From Codonopsis lanceolata (lineage: Eukaryota; Streptophyta; Magnoliopsida; Asterales; Campanulaceae), in the NCBI GenBank assembly GCA_013146195.2, contig CM028382.1, positions 115,085,023 through 115,149,022 on the forward strand: a stretch of 64,000 nucleotides of DNA. The letters run 5' to 3'. Positions 1 to 11,260 of the stretch are shown here, one piece after another. Every line of letters begins with the position of its first letter. Position 1 is the stretch's first letter. The notes under the pieces are model-generated. The model was not told the origin of the DNA. It made no database searches and worked only from the letters and a program-made list of their open reading frames with translations. Both the position numbers and the translations under genes were made by a program.

Positions 1-63
1 CTCTCTTTCTCCCCCTCAAAAAATAAACAAGAACATATCCAAATCGAAAAAAAGAAAGTCAAG

Positions 64-335
64 TTATCTATCTAATGTTTGCATTCTCCATATTCCCTTT
101 GATGGATTAGAGTTTGTTAGCTTTACAACTTTTTGTTTTGGTTGACACCGCTTCCTATTTGCAATATGTTGCAGGCTGCTATCGACCTTTGTTACTTCAA
201 CTTTTACTATATGATGATCAGAAGTCCCTTTTGAAGACAAAACTGAATATGATCCCGGAACAAACTTGTATGGTGAATCCGGTGATACTAGAATGTAATC
301 TACACGCGTTCCATACTTGCATGTCCCCTGCACAT
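64..335 (-). CDS. DNase I-like gene, exon 4 and stop
   Basis: Follows a 549-nt intron with acceptor GATGCAG. Encodes VQGTCKYGTRVDYILVSP, FVPGSYSVLSSKGTSDHHI and a 45-residue tail, ending TAA at 64-66. It holds the C-terminal catalytic signatures of the EEP fold: the Asp of RVDYIL and the Asp-His of SDHH. Only 63 bases of downstream sequence are in the window, so the 3' UTR is mostly outside. Confidence 0.87.
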
Positions 336-3300
336 CTGCATCATACAAATTAAGATCAGAGGTCTATTAGAAACCGTATTTCATTTCTATTTAAATTCTT
401 GTTTAGATTTAGGTCTGCAAACGAGCACAGGTTGACCTTTACTCTTTTATTTTTTAATCAAGGTTGAGTTCTACTAGACCCAAGAACCCTATGTTCAAGC
501 TTGACTTGATTACTTCACAAACGATCTATAATTAAGCGAGCCAAACTCAAACTTTACTTGAGCCCAAGTCAGATATGTAGTTGTGATATCGAGCTTATAC
601 AAGCCAAACCAAGTAGAGATCTTCTATAGTTGAGCCTAGACTCATGTTCTTTCTAATCTTGAACACCATGCAAGTCAATCCAGCTCGGTTTATTAAACAA
701 CCTTCTTTAAGAGCAAATTGTATATTTACAAACTCTATGTCGGCATCTTTTTCCTCTCCTAGTTTCAATATTTCTATTCATTAGGAGCTAATCAATATGT
801 ATACAAGTTTGTGTTATATGAAAGATGGAAGAAAAAAGAACAGATTAACAAAACAATGAAGTACACAGGGAAAGGGTTTCATACTTTGTCCCTTGGCAAT
901 TATAACTACAGACTCGCATTCCCCTGCAAAATCCTTGGCATCTGCATATTGTTTACTTTTTAAGTACTTCATCACCTCCACCTTTGGTTTCGGCTTTCCC
1001 ATCTCTTCGTGATACTGTAAAGATAAAATTGATCTCATTTGAAAGTGCTAATTTGCCTGAGTGATTATAAATCCAATGCTCAAATTAAGTGCATTTACCT
1101 TTACAATATCTGTCCATCTTTCTGGTGAGTAATCTGTTTCATCAAGAGCATTGAGTCCTCCTGCTAAGATGTGTGGTTTGTCATTAGACTCGATTATTGC
1201 ACTTATCTGTTTCATTCGCCAGTTCTCGTCAAGATGATCTAGGAGGGTGCAGTGAAAATCGACTTCGCCTGTCTGGGGAACATCAATTGTCGCCTTCAAC
1301 ACGTTCCTGCATCGTATTCAGAGAGTACATGTCAATTTTGTTTGATATTTTATTTTTTTGTAGAAAGCAAGAGATGAACAGAAAATAGGCATGGGCCCTA
1401 TCTCTGTGAGTGAAGTTTTCGGGATATTCAATTTCTCTCCACTTGAATTGCTCCTTTCTGATCTAATTATTCAGCAGCTGCATCAAATGATCGACAATGT
1501 TTTTCACCCCCTCATGATCAAGATAGGGACTAGTGTAACGTGTTCAGAATTGACCGTTTTCTGTAGCCATCGACTGCTGCTAACGTTTGTGAGCTGTAGC
1601 ACTTAGTTCCGGAGTTTTTATATTGTTGGAATATTTCAAACAGGAAAACTCACAAGATTCAATCCTTTTATCTGTTTTAGGATTCAACAATTATAGTCAG
1701 GAAACCAGTTCAGCATTTCATAAAGAAGCATTTGTTTTTCTAGGAAGAATGCTGTCAAAGCCTGTAGAGTTAATACATGACCTTTAGTGTTAGGCAGTTA
1801 GGCTTAGGCCCGTGAACAAGTTTGGGCGCACTTAATGTATAAATTCTGGAAAAAATAAAAGAAATTATTAGGTAATGATTTCTGAACAATTGTCAGAGGA
1901 ACAACTCAGATGATAACCTAAACAAGTATTAGGTGAAAATTTGCACCTCAGCATACAGCTGTTCAAAACTATGACAACCCACTTTGCTCTAAACAGAAGA
2001 ATCATAGCTTTTCTGTGCACTAGTCAAAATGAGGCAATATCAAATATGGGTTACTCCATTCGTTTCGGGTAAAAATCATTATTTGAAAGTCAAACTTTTT
2101 TAAAAAATAACACTTTGAATAACTCATTAATTGTTGGAAACTTGTTTCCAATAGCTTGAATAAAGCTAAGTCATGTAAATGTGAAATGTGGGAATCCCAC
2201 ATTGGGAACAAAGAGAAACAAGCTCTACCTTATAAGGTAGAACTTGGAGGCTTTACTTTCAGGCCCTTGGGCCACTACACTTTTGTGTAGGAGGGAAGAC
2301 CTACCTAGGTGTAGGTCCAAACACGCGCGCGCGCCGCCGCCGCCCGTCCCGACCCGGCTCGGCTCGGCTGGCTGGTTGGTTGGTTGGTCGGTCGGTCGGC
2401 CGGCCGGCTTGCTTGCCTGCCTGAACCTATCTTTTTGCTAACGGTTCATTTGGTGTGTGACCCTTTCCAGCATGAACCTTTTGTATAGGTTCAGAAGTTC
2501 AGCCGACTCCAACAGTTAATCAGTTTTTTCTGTCTGAAAGGTTGTGTCCCTTTCAGACAAACATAACTGCCAAACTGTCATCCCAAAGATTGTGTCTGTT
2601 TGAACAGTCACAACTGTTCTAACCATCCCAACTGTCAACAGTCACAACCGTTCCCAACCGACATCCATCCCCAACTGCCATATAAATACAGCCTTCAAAC
2701 AGATTTTTTGTATCGAAAAATTCTGCTCTTTCTATACCCTTCTGCCCTACAGAGATACAGCAACGATTGCATTCGCCGGTGATTGAACATTTGAAGATCT
2801 GTCAAGCATCAATCACGTAAGATCAATATCCTGGGAGACTAACTGAATTTCACACACCGCACAGATCTAAATCGCGGTTTCTAGTTTTTGTCTTAAGGAC
2901 AGAGATCCAATCTCGTTGATCTTAATACAAAAACCTACACAATATTGCCAGGCTAATATAACAATCTTAAGACAAAAATTCCTTTTTTGGCCTGGTTTTA
3001 TTTACAGAACCTGCTCACTGCATCTGTTTCTGTTTGATGAACTTCAAACAACCTGTTTCTGTACAGCCAAAAACTCAGATTTTAACTTCTGGTTTTGCAT
3101 AGTTCCAGCACTTAACTTCTGCTTTTAACCTGCTACAGATTTTAATTGGTGTTTTAACAGAACCTGTTTCTGTTTCTACATGCTATCTGTTTAACATATT
3201 CTGCAGTAATCTGTTAAAGAGACACAGCAGCAATACCAACCTGGTTTTCAGAACCTGCTTACTACAGATTACAGAAACTGCATATAAGCTGCTTATGCAT

Positions 3301-6300
3301 GCTGGCTGTTAACAGATTCTGCACCTTATAAACCTGTACAATCTGATTTTCTGCATGTTGGTTCTGTAAAAACAAACACATACAGAACTTCACTTCTGTA
3401 TACAACCTGCTTGTAATCTGCATGCTTAGAGAAACATCTTCTGTATGATAATCTGGTAAACATATAGACTGTGAACAAAATTCTGCATGCTTAAACATAT
3501 AGACTGTGAACAGATTTACATAACCTGGTTTATGTACTATCAAATTCAGTGTCTGCATTTACTAAATTATTGCATCACTGCAATCAGCCTGTTCAAAACA
3601 ACCTGGTTTACAGATTCCAATTTCTGTTTCTCCTCCTGTTTTCAATCTGTCTTCAGTGACAGATCCTGAATCTGTTCCAGGTTTGTAAAACCTGACAGCA
3701 TTTTTGTTTCAGCTTTAAACCTGCAACCTGATTATAGCAGTTCAAAAACAGAAAATTCTGCACTTCTTTAATTTGTTTCTGTTACTGCTTTCTGCTGATT
3801 TAATCTGTTTTAGACACAGATTCTATATCTATTCATTGTACATACAATACATACAGAATCAGAATATACATAGTCTGTATTTTACTTAATCTGCATCTAT
3901 TCAGTTTTGCTTAACTGTATTTCTGATTCATTCTGTATCTATTATCTGAATGTTACAACATTGAATGTTACAACATTGAATGTTACAACATTGACCTGAA
4001 TGTTACAACATTGATCTGAATGTTACAACATTGAATGTTACAACATTGATCTGAATGTTACAACATTGAATGTTACAACATTGATCTGAATGTTATTGCA
4101 TTGCTTTGTCTCAGCAATGACTACTTCTGAAAAAGCGAAGGAAACCGTTGCTGTAGTCGAACAGCCCGCTGTTGTTGCAACTCCCGGCCTACCGCCAACG
4201 ATTCATAGTGAGCGACCCGAAAAGTTCAACGGAACAGAATTCAAGCGATGGCAACAACAAATGCTATTCTACTTGACCACCTTGAATCTGTCCAAATGCT
4301 TGAAAGAAACAGCCCCCGTCCTAGACCCTAACGAGACGGACAGGACCACAGTGGCTGCCGCCGAGTCGTGGAAGCACTCGGATTTCTTATGTCGCAATTA
4401 CATTCTAAATGGACTTATTAATTCCTTGTATAAAATTTATAGTCCATTTAAGAGTGCTAAGGCATTGTGGGAGTCCTTAGAGAAAAAGTACAAAACCGAG
4501 GACGCCGGACATAAGAAATTTGTGGTTGCTCGCTTTCTTGATTTTGCTATGGTCGATACTAAGCCTGTTGTCTCTCAGGTTCAGCAGCTTCAGGTTTTGT
4601 TGCATGAGTTGGAAGCCGAGGGTATGCAACTCCCCGAGCCTTTCCAAGTTGCTGCGGTAATCGAGAAGCTCCCTCCCGGTTGGAAGGACTTCAAAAACTA
4701 CCTCAAGCACAAGCGAAAAGACATGTCTCTCGAAGACTTGATCCTAAGGCTGCGGATTGAACAAGACAACAAGGTAGCGGATAAAAGGACCAACCGCAAT
4801 GTGGACGGGGCCAACGTTGTTGAGCAAGAACCGAGGGGCAACAAGCGCAAGCACGCCGCCGAAAGCTCCAAGAAGCACAAGCAGTCCTCGGCCGAAGAGC
4901 CCAAACAGCACAAGAACTACAAGTTCAAAGGGAAGTGCTTGAACTGCGACAAGGTCGGCCACAAAGCCGCTGAATGCCGCGGGAAGAAGCGGGTCAAGCG
5001 TGAAGCAAACATGGTTGATGAAGAGATCAGCATGATATGTGTCGTCTCCGAGACAAACATGGTTGGCACGGGCCGCGAGTGGTTCGTGGACACCGGCGCG
5101 ACGCGTCATATTTGCGGCGATGCCAAGATGTTCTCCGCTTACAACAAGGTGACGCCCGGGGAGAAGCTTTTCATGGGCAACTCATCTACTTCGGGAGTGG
5201 AAGGCAAAGGCCAAGTGACCCTGAAAATGACGAGTGGGCGGGAATTGGTGCTAACCAATGTCCTTCATGTTCCCGACATTCGCAAAAATTTGATCTCGGT
5301 TCTCTTTTGGTTAAACATGGGTTTAAGTTGGCTTTTGAGTCGGACAAGTTTATCCTAAGTAAGAGTGGGGTTTTTATTGGTAAAGGTTACCTCGATGAGG
5401 GCCTTTTTAAGTGTAATGTAATGGTGGTTAACACCGCATACAATGTTGATAATAAAAGTGCTACAGCACCATCTTCTTCTTACTTGCTTGAGCATTTTGA
5501 TCTTTGGCATTATCGATTAGGTCATGTTAACTATGACTCTATGAGACGATTAATGAAAATGGAATTAATTCCTCCAAGTCGCATTAATAAAAATAATAAA
5601 TGCCATACTTGCGTTGAAGCTAAGCAAACAAGAACGTCGTTTAAGACAATCGAGCGTGACACGACACCATTAGCTTTGGTTCATAGTGATCTATGTGACT
5701 TAAAATCCATAGAATCTTATGGCGGAAACAAATACTTCATCACCTTTATTGATGATTGTACCCGGTTTTGTCATCTCTATCTCTTAAAAAGTAAAGTTGA
5801 AGCCTTCGAAGCTTTTAAACTTTACAAAAACGAAGTCGAGAATCAACTTTCAAAGAAGATAAAAATTCTTAAGTCTGATCGAGGAGGTGAATATGTTTTT
5901 CCCTTCAAAGACTTCAGGCCGTATAACCACGGATTATTCACAAAGTTACACCCCCATATAGCCCACAATCCAATGGGATTGCCGAAAGAAAAATCGAACC
6001 TTAAAGGAAATGATGAATGCATTATTGCTTCAATCCGGCCTACCCGACGAAATGTGGGGGAGGTGCTCACTGCCAATTACTTGTTAAACAAGCTTCCCCA
6101 CAAGAAATTGGACAAAACGCCCTATGAATTATGGCATGGTCGAAAACCATCCTACAAATACCTCAAAGTGTGGGGGTGCCTAGCTAAAGTAGCTGTCCCA
6201 CCACCTAAAAAGGTTAAAATCGGTTCCAAAACCGTGGATTGTACTTTTATTGGTTATGCAACCCATAGCAGCGCCTATCGGTTCTTAGTCCATAAATCTG

Positions 6301-9300
6301 ATAATCCAGAAATCGAGGTGAATACCGTTATGGAATCAAGAAATGCCACGTTTTTTGAAGCTATCTTTCCTCTAAAAGATGATACTTCAAGTAAAACGCT
6401 CATTTCCTTGGTCAATTGACGAACAAGATAACACCTCACAAGCAATAGTCCCTATGGCTATTGATCAAGGTATTCATCAAGATGAAGACATTGATGAACC
6501 TCGTCGAAGCAAGCGAGCTCGCACGAGTAAGACCTTTGGACCAGACTTTGTGACCACGTTTCTCGTGGATAATGAACCACGTACGTTCAAGGAAGCAATG
6601 TCTACTCCCGAGGCTCCACAATGGAAGGAAGCCGTCAACGGCGAAATATCTTCCATTATGCAAAACCACACCTGGGAGCTCGTCGACCTTCCCAAAGGTT
6701 GCAAACCCCTAGGGTGTAAATGGGTCTTCAAACGAAAATTGAAACCTGATGGGTCCATTGATAAATACAAGGCCCGGCTAGTCGCCAAGGGTTTTAATCA
6801 AAAGGAAGGTGTTGATTATTTTGACACCTATGCTCCAGTTACTCGAATTACTTCAATTCGCCTACTCATTGCCTTCGCGGCACTACACGGTCTCGAGATA
6901 CATCAAATGGATGTCAAGACCGCCTTCCTCAACGGTGAACTTGAAGAAGAAATTTATATGAAACAGCCAGAAGGCTTTATTGCTCCGTGCAATGAAACTA
7001 AGGTCCGCCGACCGGTCAAATCTTTATACGGTCTAAAGCAAGCACCAAAACAATGGCATAAACGCTTTTGATGACGTTATACTTGCTAATGGCTTCAAGA
7101 CTAATGAATGTGACAAGTGTGTATACGCTAAGAATACACAACAAGGTTACGCCATTATCGTCTCACGTTGATGACATGTTAATTATTGGTAGCAATAATA
7201 ACATGATCAAAGATACCAAAACGATGTTGGCCAGCAGATTTGACATGAAAGATTTAGGGTTAGCTGATGTCATCCTAGGTATTCAAATATCTAGAACATC
7301 CGAGGAGATAGTTTTATCACAATCTCATTATATTGAGAAACTGCTAGAAAAATTTAGCAACGGTGATACAAACATTGCTAAAACTCCAATCGACCCTAAT
7401 TTTCATCTCAAAAAGAACCTACACGAGAGCGTATCTCAAATTGAATACTCTCGAATCATTGGAAGTCTTATGTATCTTTAACCGCACGCGCCTCGACTCG
7501 CAAACAAGCAACCGATTGAGTCGGTTTACAAGTAATCCCGCCCGATCAATGGAAAGCCATTGTAAGGACTCTTAGATATCTTCGATACACTAAGGACTAC
7601 GGGTTGCATTACTCCAAGTATCCGCGCTTATTGAAGGATACGGTGATGCTAAATTGATTTCGATACTAACGACTCCAAGTCAACAAGTGGATTTGTATTC
7701 ACTTGGTGGCGGTGCCATTGCATGGAAATCTTCCAAACAGACTTGCATTGCAAGGTCTACTATGGAATCAGAATTTATCGCCTTAGATAAAGCAGCTGAG
7801 GAAGTTGAATGGTTACGTAACTTTCTTGAAAATATTCCAAAGATGGCCACGCCCGACCATATGCATCCATTGCGACAGTCAAGCCGCAATTGGAAGGGCA
7901 CAAAATAACATGTATAATGGTAAGTCCCGCCATATAAGGCGACGACACAATACCATTAGGCAACTACTCTCCAATGGCGTGATCACCATCGATTATATTC
8001 GATCTAAGGACAACCTAGCGGATCCATTAACTAAAGGATTGTCCAGAGAGTTAGTATGCAGTTCATCAAAGGGAATGGGTCTAAAGCCTATGAAATAAAG
8101 AGAACCTTTAGCGGAAAACCCCACCTAGTTGATTGGCAACCCCATGGTCTAGGTTCAAAGGGACAACCAAACTAATTGATCTCACTGTTAACACTAACGG
8201 ACTCACACTCCTACTCATTCCTATGGTGAAAACACTAGTGTTACCTGTCACGGTTTAGGATAAGCACTGCTTTTAATGATTCTTGTGACTTGATTTGATC
8301 AAGCGGGGTACTGACAGGATACACCCTTATAAGAAATCACCTATGTGAATGTAAGACTGGCCGATCTTATGGAAATTTCGAGGCAAAATTTTCTAACAAC
8401 ATTCACGAACCGAAGCGCTCAGGCCAAAATGAACACAACGTAGAATCAAACGTTGTTTGAGGGCGCTATGTGAATACTATTGTCTTGGTTGACATCAAAC
8501 ACCGCCGGTTCAAGACACACCCGATCCATCGATTAGTAAGTCTTCCCGATAGTAACTCATAAGGAAAGGTTCAAAGCCAAAAGCCACCTCTTCCACTCTA
8601 GCTACTCGGTTGTATCTCTCAAATATCAATATGTCATCAACTTACATGATATCTTATTCAATGTGGGGATTGTTGGAAACTTGTTTCCAATAGCTTGAAT
8701 AAAGCTAAGTCATGTAAATGTGAAATGTGGGAATCCCACATTGGGAACAAAGAGAAACAAGCTCTACCTTATAAGGTAGAAGCTTGAGGCTTTACTTTGC
8801 CCTCGGGCCACTACACTTTGTGTAGAGGGAAGACCTACCAGGTGTAGGTCCAAACACACTGCTGCCGCCGCCGCCGAATCCGGCCCTGGTCGGTTGGTTG
8901 GTTGGTTGGTCGGTCGGCCGGCTTTGCTGCTCGAACCTATCTTTTTGCTAACGGTTCATTTGGTGTGTGACCCTTTCCAAAGATGAACCTTTTGTATAGG
9001 TTCGAAGTTCAATGACTCCAACAGTTAGCATCGGTTTTTAAATGCGAAAGGTTGTGTCCCTTTCGGACAAACATAATCGCTAAAGCGTCATCCCAAAGAT
9101 TGTTTGAACAGTCACAATCGTTTCTAACCATCCCAATGTCACAACTGGCTCCTAACCGACATCCATCCCCAACCGCCATATAAATACTGACCTTCAAAGC
9201 GATTTTTTGTATCGAAAAATTACGCTCTTTCTATACCCTTACGCCTCTACGGAGATACGGAAGAACGATTGCATTCGCCGGTGATTGAACATTTGAAGAT

Positions 9301-11260
9301 ACATCAAGCATCAATCACGTAAGATCAATATCACGGGAGACTAATCTTGAATTTCACACACCGCACGATCTAAATCGCGGTTTCTAGTTTTGTCTTGGGG
9401 ACGTAGATCCAATCTCGTTGATCTTAAATACAAAAACCTACACAATATTGCCAGGCTAATATAACATTAATAATAAAATAATAAGTTTATACCTTAATTT
9501 TTTAAAATAAACTTTTTAAATAAAATATCCCAAAATAAAATATTGGACTTTTTTCTCAGAAACGGAGGGACTACAACTTACCGGCTAGAATTATTCACTA
9601 CAAAAACAACTCTACCCTACAACTCAAAAAGTTTTTTGATAAGAATAAGTCAAAAAGTAGCCTATAATAACAACTTTACCCCCCACCCCCCCAATAAAAA
9701 GAATTCCTACTTTGTTAAAGGTGATCTCAAGAGCATTACTGCAATTGATTGCCTTAATCTTTATCGGTTAAACTATGGGTGCAACGACCAAATATAACTC
9801 GATGGTGATCCATTCTAGTACAACCATTCCTTCCAAAGCGCATATGGCTGCAAATTTTATAAAGTATAATGGAAAAGTTACTTTCATATTTCTCAAAAGT
9901 AGGTGTTGTATAGGACGTAATTCGTAAGACGGAGTTCACACTTGGTGGGTTAAGTAAAGAGGATTCGTCTTACAAAAAATATCCGTAAAACCGTCTTATT
10001 AAGTTTTTACCATTTTTCAAATACCTTCAGATACAAGTATTGAATAATTGGTATGTTTTTCAGGTGTTCATGTACTTGTCCGTGCATGGAGTTTTTTTTT
10101 CCCCAGCTTTTAGAAAGCACCAATGTAAAGAACTATAATTGAACTCAAATAATATTATTTTCAATAAAGTAAGACCCTAACGGTTAACGCGTCCAAATGA
10201 AAGTTTTATGATTTCTCATTAGTACTAAAGCAATAAAGACGATGAAGCAATGTTCAGAACCATTGAATATTTTCTAAAAGTAATTATCTAACCAAATAGT
10301 TCTAAATTATAGTCTTATAGAGAACAAAGAAAAAGAAAAGATAATGATTATGAACCTGAAATCGGAGTCATCGAAGATCTTCTGAACCTTCCACCGTTTA
10401 ATCGGCCATTTAGAAAGCACGGCGTTTCCGTATTCCGGCGCCCAACTTTCAGCAAAAACATAATTCATCCCCAAAGCAGCAGCCAAATCAGACAAAGGCT
10501 TCATATTTTTCTCCTCCTCTGCCTTGACATCCTGCAAAGCCAATATATCTGCATCCAATTCTCTCAACACGTCAACAACTGTTTTAGTACTTCTAAAGCT
10601 CCGATCACTGTAACCATTGACCTTAGTCGAAGAACTCGAAAACCCGGTAGACGATCTTAATAGTGGAGCTTTCCCTTTCAAAAGTCTGCTTATACTATTA
10701 CTTGAAGAACCTTCTTCTTTGTCATCATCTTGAACAGAACCCACTTTCCCGCTTCTATTCAACGATATCTCATTATCAGGCAAATTAATCGAAACCCGCA
10801 ACTTTGATTTCACGAATTTTTGCTGTTTAGAACGGTTCTCTGAGATGTTTATAGAACTTGAATGCAGGGGAGACTGCTTTAGAATACTCTTGGGACGATC
10901 AATCATAGATTTCGACCTTAAATTTGAATCAAACGAGTGATTTACCTGTGAAAAATCTTCATCTTCATAGTTAAAGTTTGAAGCTTTATGATGGGTCTCT
11001 GGTACAGCAGGTGCCATGGAGAACAGAGCAGCATTAAATGTGGCGATACGGACTGGTCTGGAAGATTTTGACCCATTGTTTGGATAAATCGTGGCTGAGG
11101 CCGACCCATTTGTGTTTGGTGAATCTTTGGACTCAGGGTGAGATTTTGAGTTGGATTTTCCAAGCCTTTTGATGATGATTTTGGGCTTTGAACGGCGGCG
11201 AACAGGCCACCGGAGTCTTGAACAGAGTCTTCTGAGATTTCTGTTGAGGATTTTAAGCAT
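64..11260 (-). CDS. DNase I-like (endonuclease/exonuclease/phosphatase fold) family protein, four coding exons
   Basis: Spliced coding sequence complement(64..335, 885..1014, 1099..1306, 10356..11260), 1515 nt, 504 residues. All introns have GT-AG ends and the reading phase is kept at each junction (905, 208, 130 and 272 nt). The N-terminal ~70 residues are basic and Ser-rich, then comes an EEP-type domain beginning with VRIATFNAALFSMAP, a long Ser-rich low-complexity insert, and the rest of the domain ending RVDYILVSP and SDHHIVKVEV. It resembles a plant family annotated only as DNase I-like; substrate and localisation are unknown to me. The start chosen is ATG at 11260; the longer frame to 11290 would need a TTG start. 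No frameshift or stop interrupts it, so it is probably functional despite the 9-kb first intron. Confidence 0.88.
336..884 (-). other. Intron 3 of the DNase I-like gene
   Basis: 549 nt between GT at 884-883 and AG at 337-336. Read on both strands it contains no coding segment or repeat that I recognise. Confidence 0.75.
885..1014 (-). CDS. DNase I-like gene, exon 3
   Basis: Preceded by TTACAG acceptor after an 84-nt intron; encodes YHEEMGKPKPKVEVMKYLK and DAKDFAGECESVVIIAKGQ. The donor CAAA|GTATGA leaves one base of an Asn codon that exon 4 completes. Confidence 0.85.
1099..1306 (-). CDS. DNase I-like gene, exon 2
   Basis: Starts after an acceptor reading TACGATGCAG and encodes NVLKATIDVPQTGEVDFHC, LDHLDENWRMKQ, PHILAGGLNALDETDYSPERW and ends at IVK. 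It carries the region where most EEP enzymes have GDFN; here it is GGLN. The donor is AAG|GTAAAT, phase 0. Confidence 0.87.
2132..2963 (+). repeat. 5' LTR of intronic copia element
   Basis: Begins TGTTGGAAACTTG and ends CTAATATAACA; matches 8671-9466 over its whole length. Contains a GC-rich tetranucleotide tract (GGCT/GGTT/GGTC units, about 2351-2425) preceded by CGCGCG and CCGCCG runs that is longer than in the 3' copy. Confidence 0.92.
2964..4089 (+). other. CpG-free, CTG/CAG-rich leader of the copia element
   Basis: The 1.1 kb between 5' LTR and gag is a patchwork of CCTG, CTGTTT, CAGATT and CTGCAT words with essentially no CG dinucleotide until gag begins. The usual plant copia primer-binding sequence (TGGTATCAGAGC) is not found after the LTR. 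No protein is encoded. Confidence 0.7.
3948..4103 (+). repeat. Tandem GAATGTTACAACATT repeat before gag
   Basis: Eight perfect copies of GAATGTTACAACATT plus a ninth degenerate copy, starting at 3948, 3963, 3978, 3998, 4018, 4033, 4053, 4068 and 4088. Spacing is either 15 or 20 bp, the longer form having GACCT or GATCT between copies. The array runs into an upstream in-frame ATG of gag at 4090. Confidence 0.9.
4117..5358 (+). pseudogene. copia gag and protease region
   Basis: Open frame from 4090; the likely start is ATG at 4117 (MTTSEKAKETV). The gag part has the plant copia gag pattern (RPEKFNGTEFKRWQQQM ... LNSLYK-like ... LWESLEKKY), then a CCHC zinc knuckle (CLNCDKVGHKAAEC) around residues 275-290 of the 4117 reading. 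The protease follows with the active-site motif WFVDTGATRHIC. The frame fails at about 5305, where similarity continues in frame 3. Confidence 0.88.
5289..6419 (+). pseudogene. copia integrase (GAG-pre-integrase zinc domain and core), frameshifted
   Basis: Frame 3 carries the HHCC domain (HYRLGHVNYDSM ... CHTCVEAKQTR) and core start LVHSDLCDLKSIESYGG with IDDCTRF and LKSDRGGEY. The segment that should carry the catalytic Glu (about 5900-6010) is unrecognisable, while the C-terminal part (YELWHGRKPSYKYLKVWGC) is good. The integrase is therefore inactive. Confidence 0.86.
6379..7481 (+). pseudogene. copia reverse transcriptase, frameshifted
   Basis: Frame 1 to 7071 gives WKEAVNGEISSIMQNHTWE, GCKWVFKRKLKPDGSIDKYK and QMDVKTAFLNGELEEEIYM, the canonical copia RT N-terminal half. 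A frameshift near 7068 moves the rest to frame 3, where the catalytic box reads HVDDMLII instead of YVDD. The part after 7481 is degraded. Confidence 0.88.
7482..8098 (+). pseudogene. copia RNase H, frameshifted
   Basis: Similarity continues over three frames: GGGAIAWKSSKQTCIARSTM and ESEFIALDKAAEEVEWLRN in frame 1, then HCDSQAAIGRAQNNMYNGKS, HIRRRHNTIRQLL and DNLADPLTKGLS in frame 2, ending at a TAA at 8096-8098. Confidence 0.85.
8099..8670 (+). other. 3' untranslated part of the copia element
   Basis: Non-coding segment from the RNase H stop to the polypurine tract at 8661-8670. No recognisable gene. Confidence 0.7.
8671..9466 (+). repeat. 3' LTR of intronic copia element
   Basis: Begins TGTTGGAAAC directly after a purine-rich tract (ATGTGGGGAT at 8661-8670, the presumed polypurine tract) and ends ATATAACA before the TTAAT duplication. 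Confidence 0.92.
9467..10355. other. Intron 1, segment next to exon 1; nothing recognised
   Basis: AT-rich; no protein similarity or repeat structure seen on either strand. Confidence 0.6.
10356..11260 (-). CDS. DNase I-like gene, exon 1
   Basis: Encodes about 301 residues: basic N-terminus (MLKILNRNLRRLCSRLRWP), the first EEP strand with the conserved Asn (ATFNAALFS), a ~130-residue Ser/Lys-rich spacer, then ELDADILALQDVKAEEE and APEYGNAVLSKWPIKRW. The donor site reads CAG|GTTCAT on the minus strand and splits an Arg codon, completed by the first base of exon 2. At the usual metal-binding Glu of the family the sequence reads LQDVKAEEE. Confidence 0.88.

Larger units (their letters stand above)
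2132..9466 (+). mobile_element. Ty1/copia retrotransposon inside intron 1, decayed
   Basis: Complete insertion bounded by TG...CA long terminal repeats and a 5-bp target duplication TTAAT (2127-2131 and 9467-9471). Domain order gag, zinc knuckle, protease, integrase, reverse transcriptase, RNase H is the copia order. Coding capacity is broken by several frameshifts. The element runs opposite to the host gene, so it is carried in the host pre-mRNA as antisense. LTRs of 832 and 796 bp differ by many substitutions and indels, so the insertion is not recent. Confidence 0.93.
1307..10355 (-). other. Intron 1 of the DNase I-like gene (9049 nt)
   Basis: Bounded by GT at 10355-10354 and AG at 1308-1307. 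Most of its length is the antisense copia element at 2132-9466. The remaining ~825 nt on the exon 2 side and ~889 nt on the exon 1 side hold no recognisable gene, so without the insertion the intron would be about 1.7 kb. Confidence 0.8.

Noticed and set aside
1391..1606. 71-codon open frame in intron 1
   Set aside because: Antisense to the host gene, no similarity; chance frame.
2244..2441. 65-codon open frame rich in Arg and Pro
   Set aside because: Translation of the GC-rich tetranucleotide tract in the copia 5' LTR.
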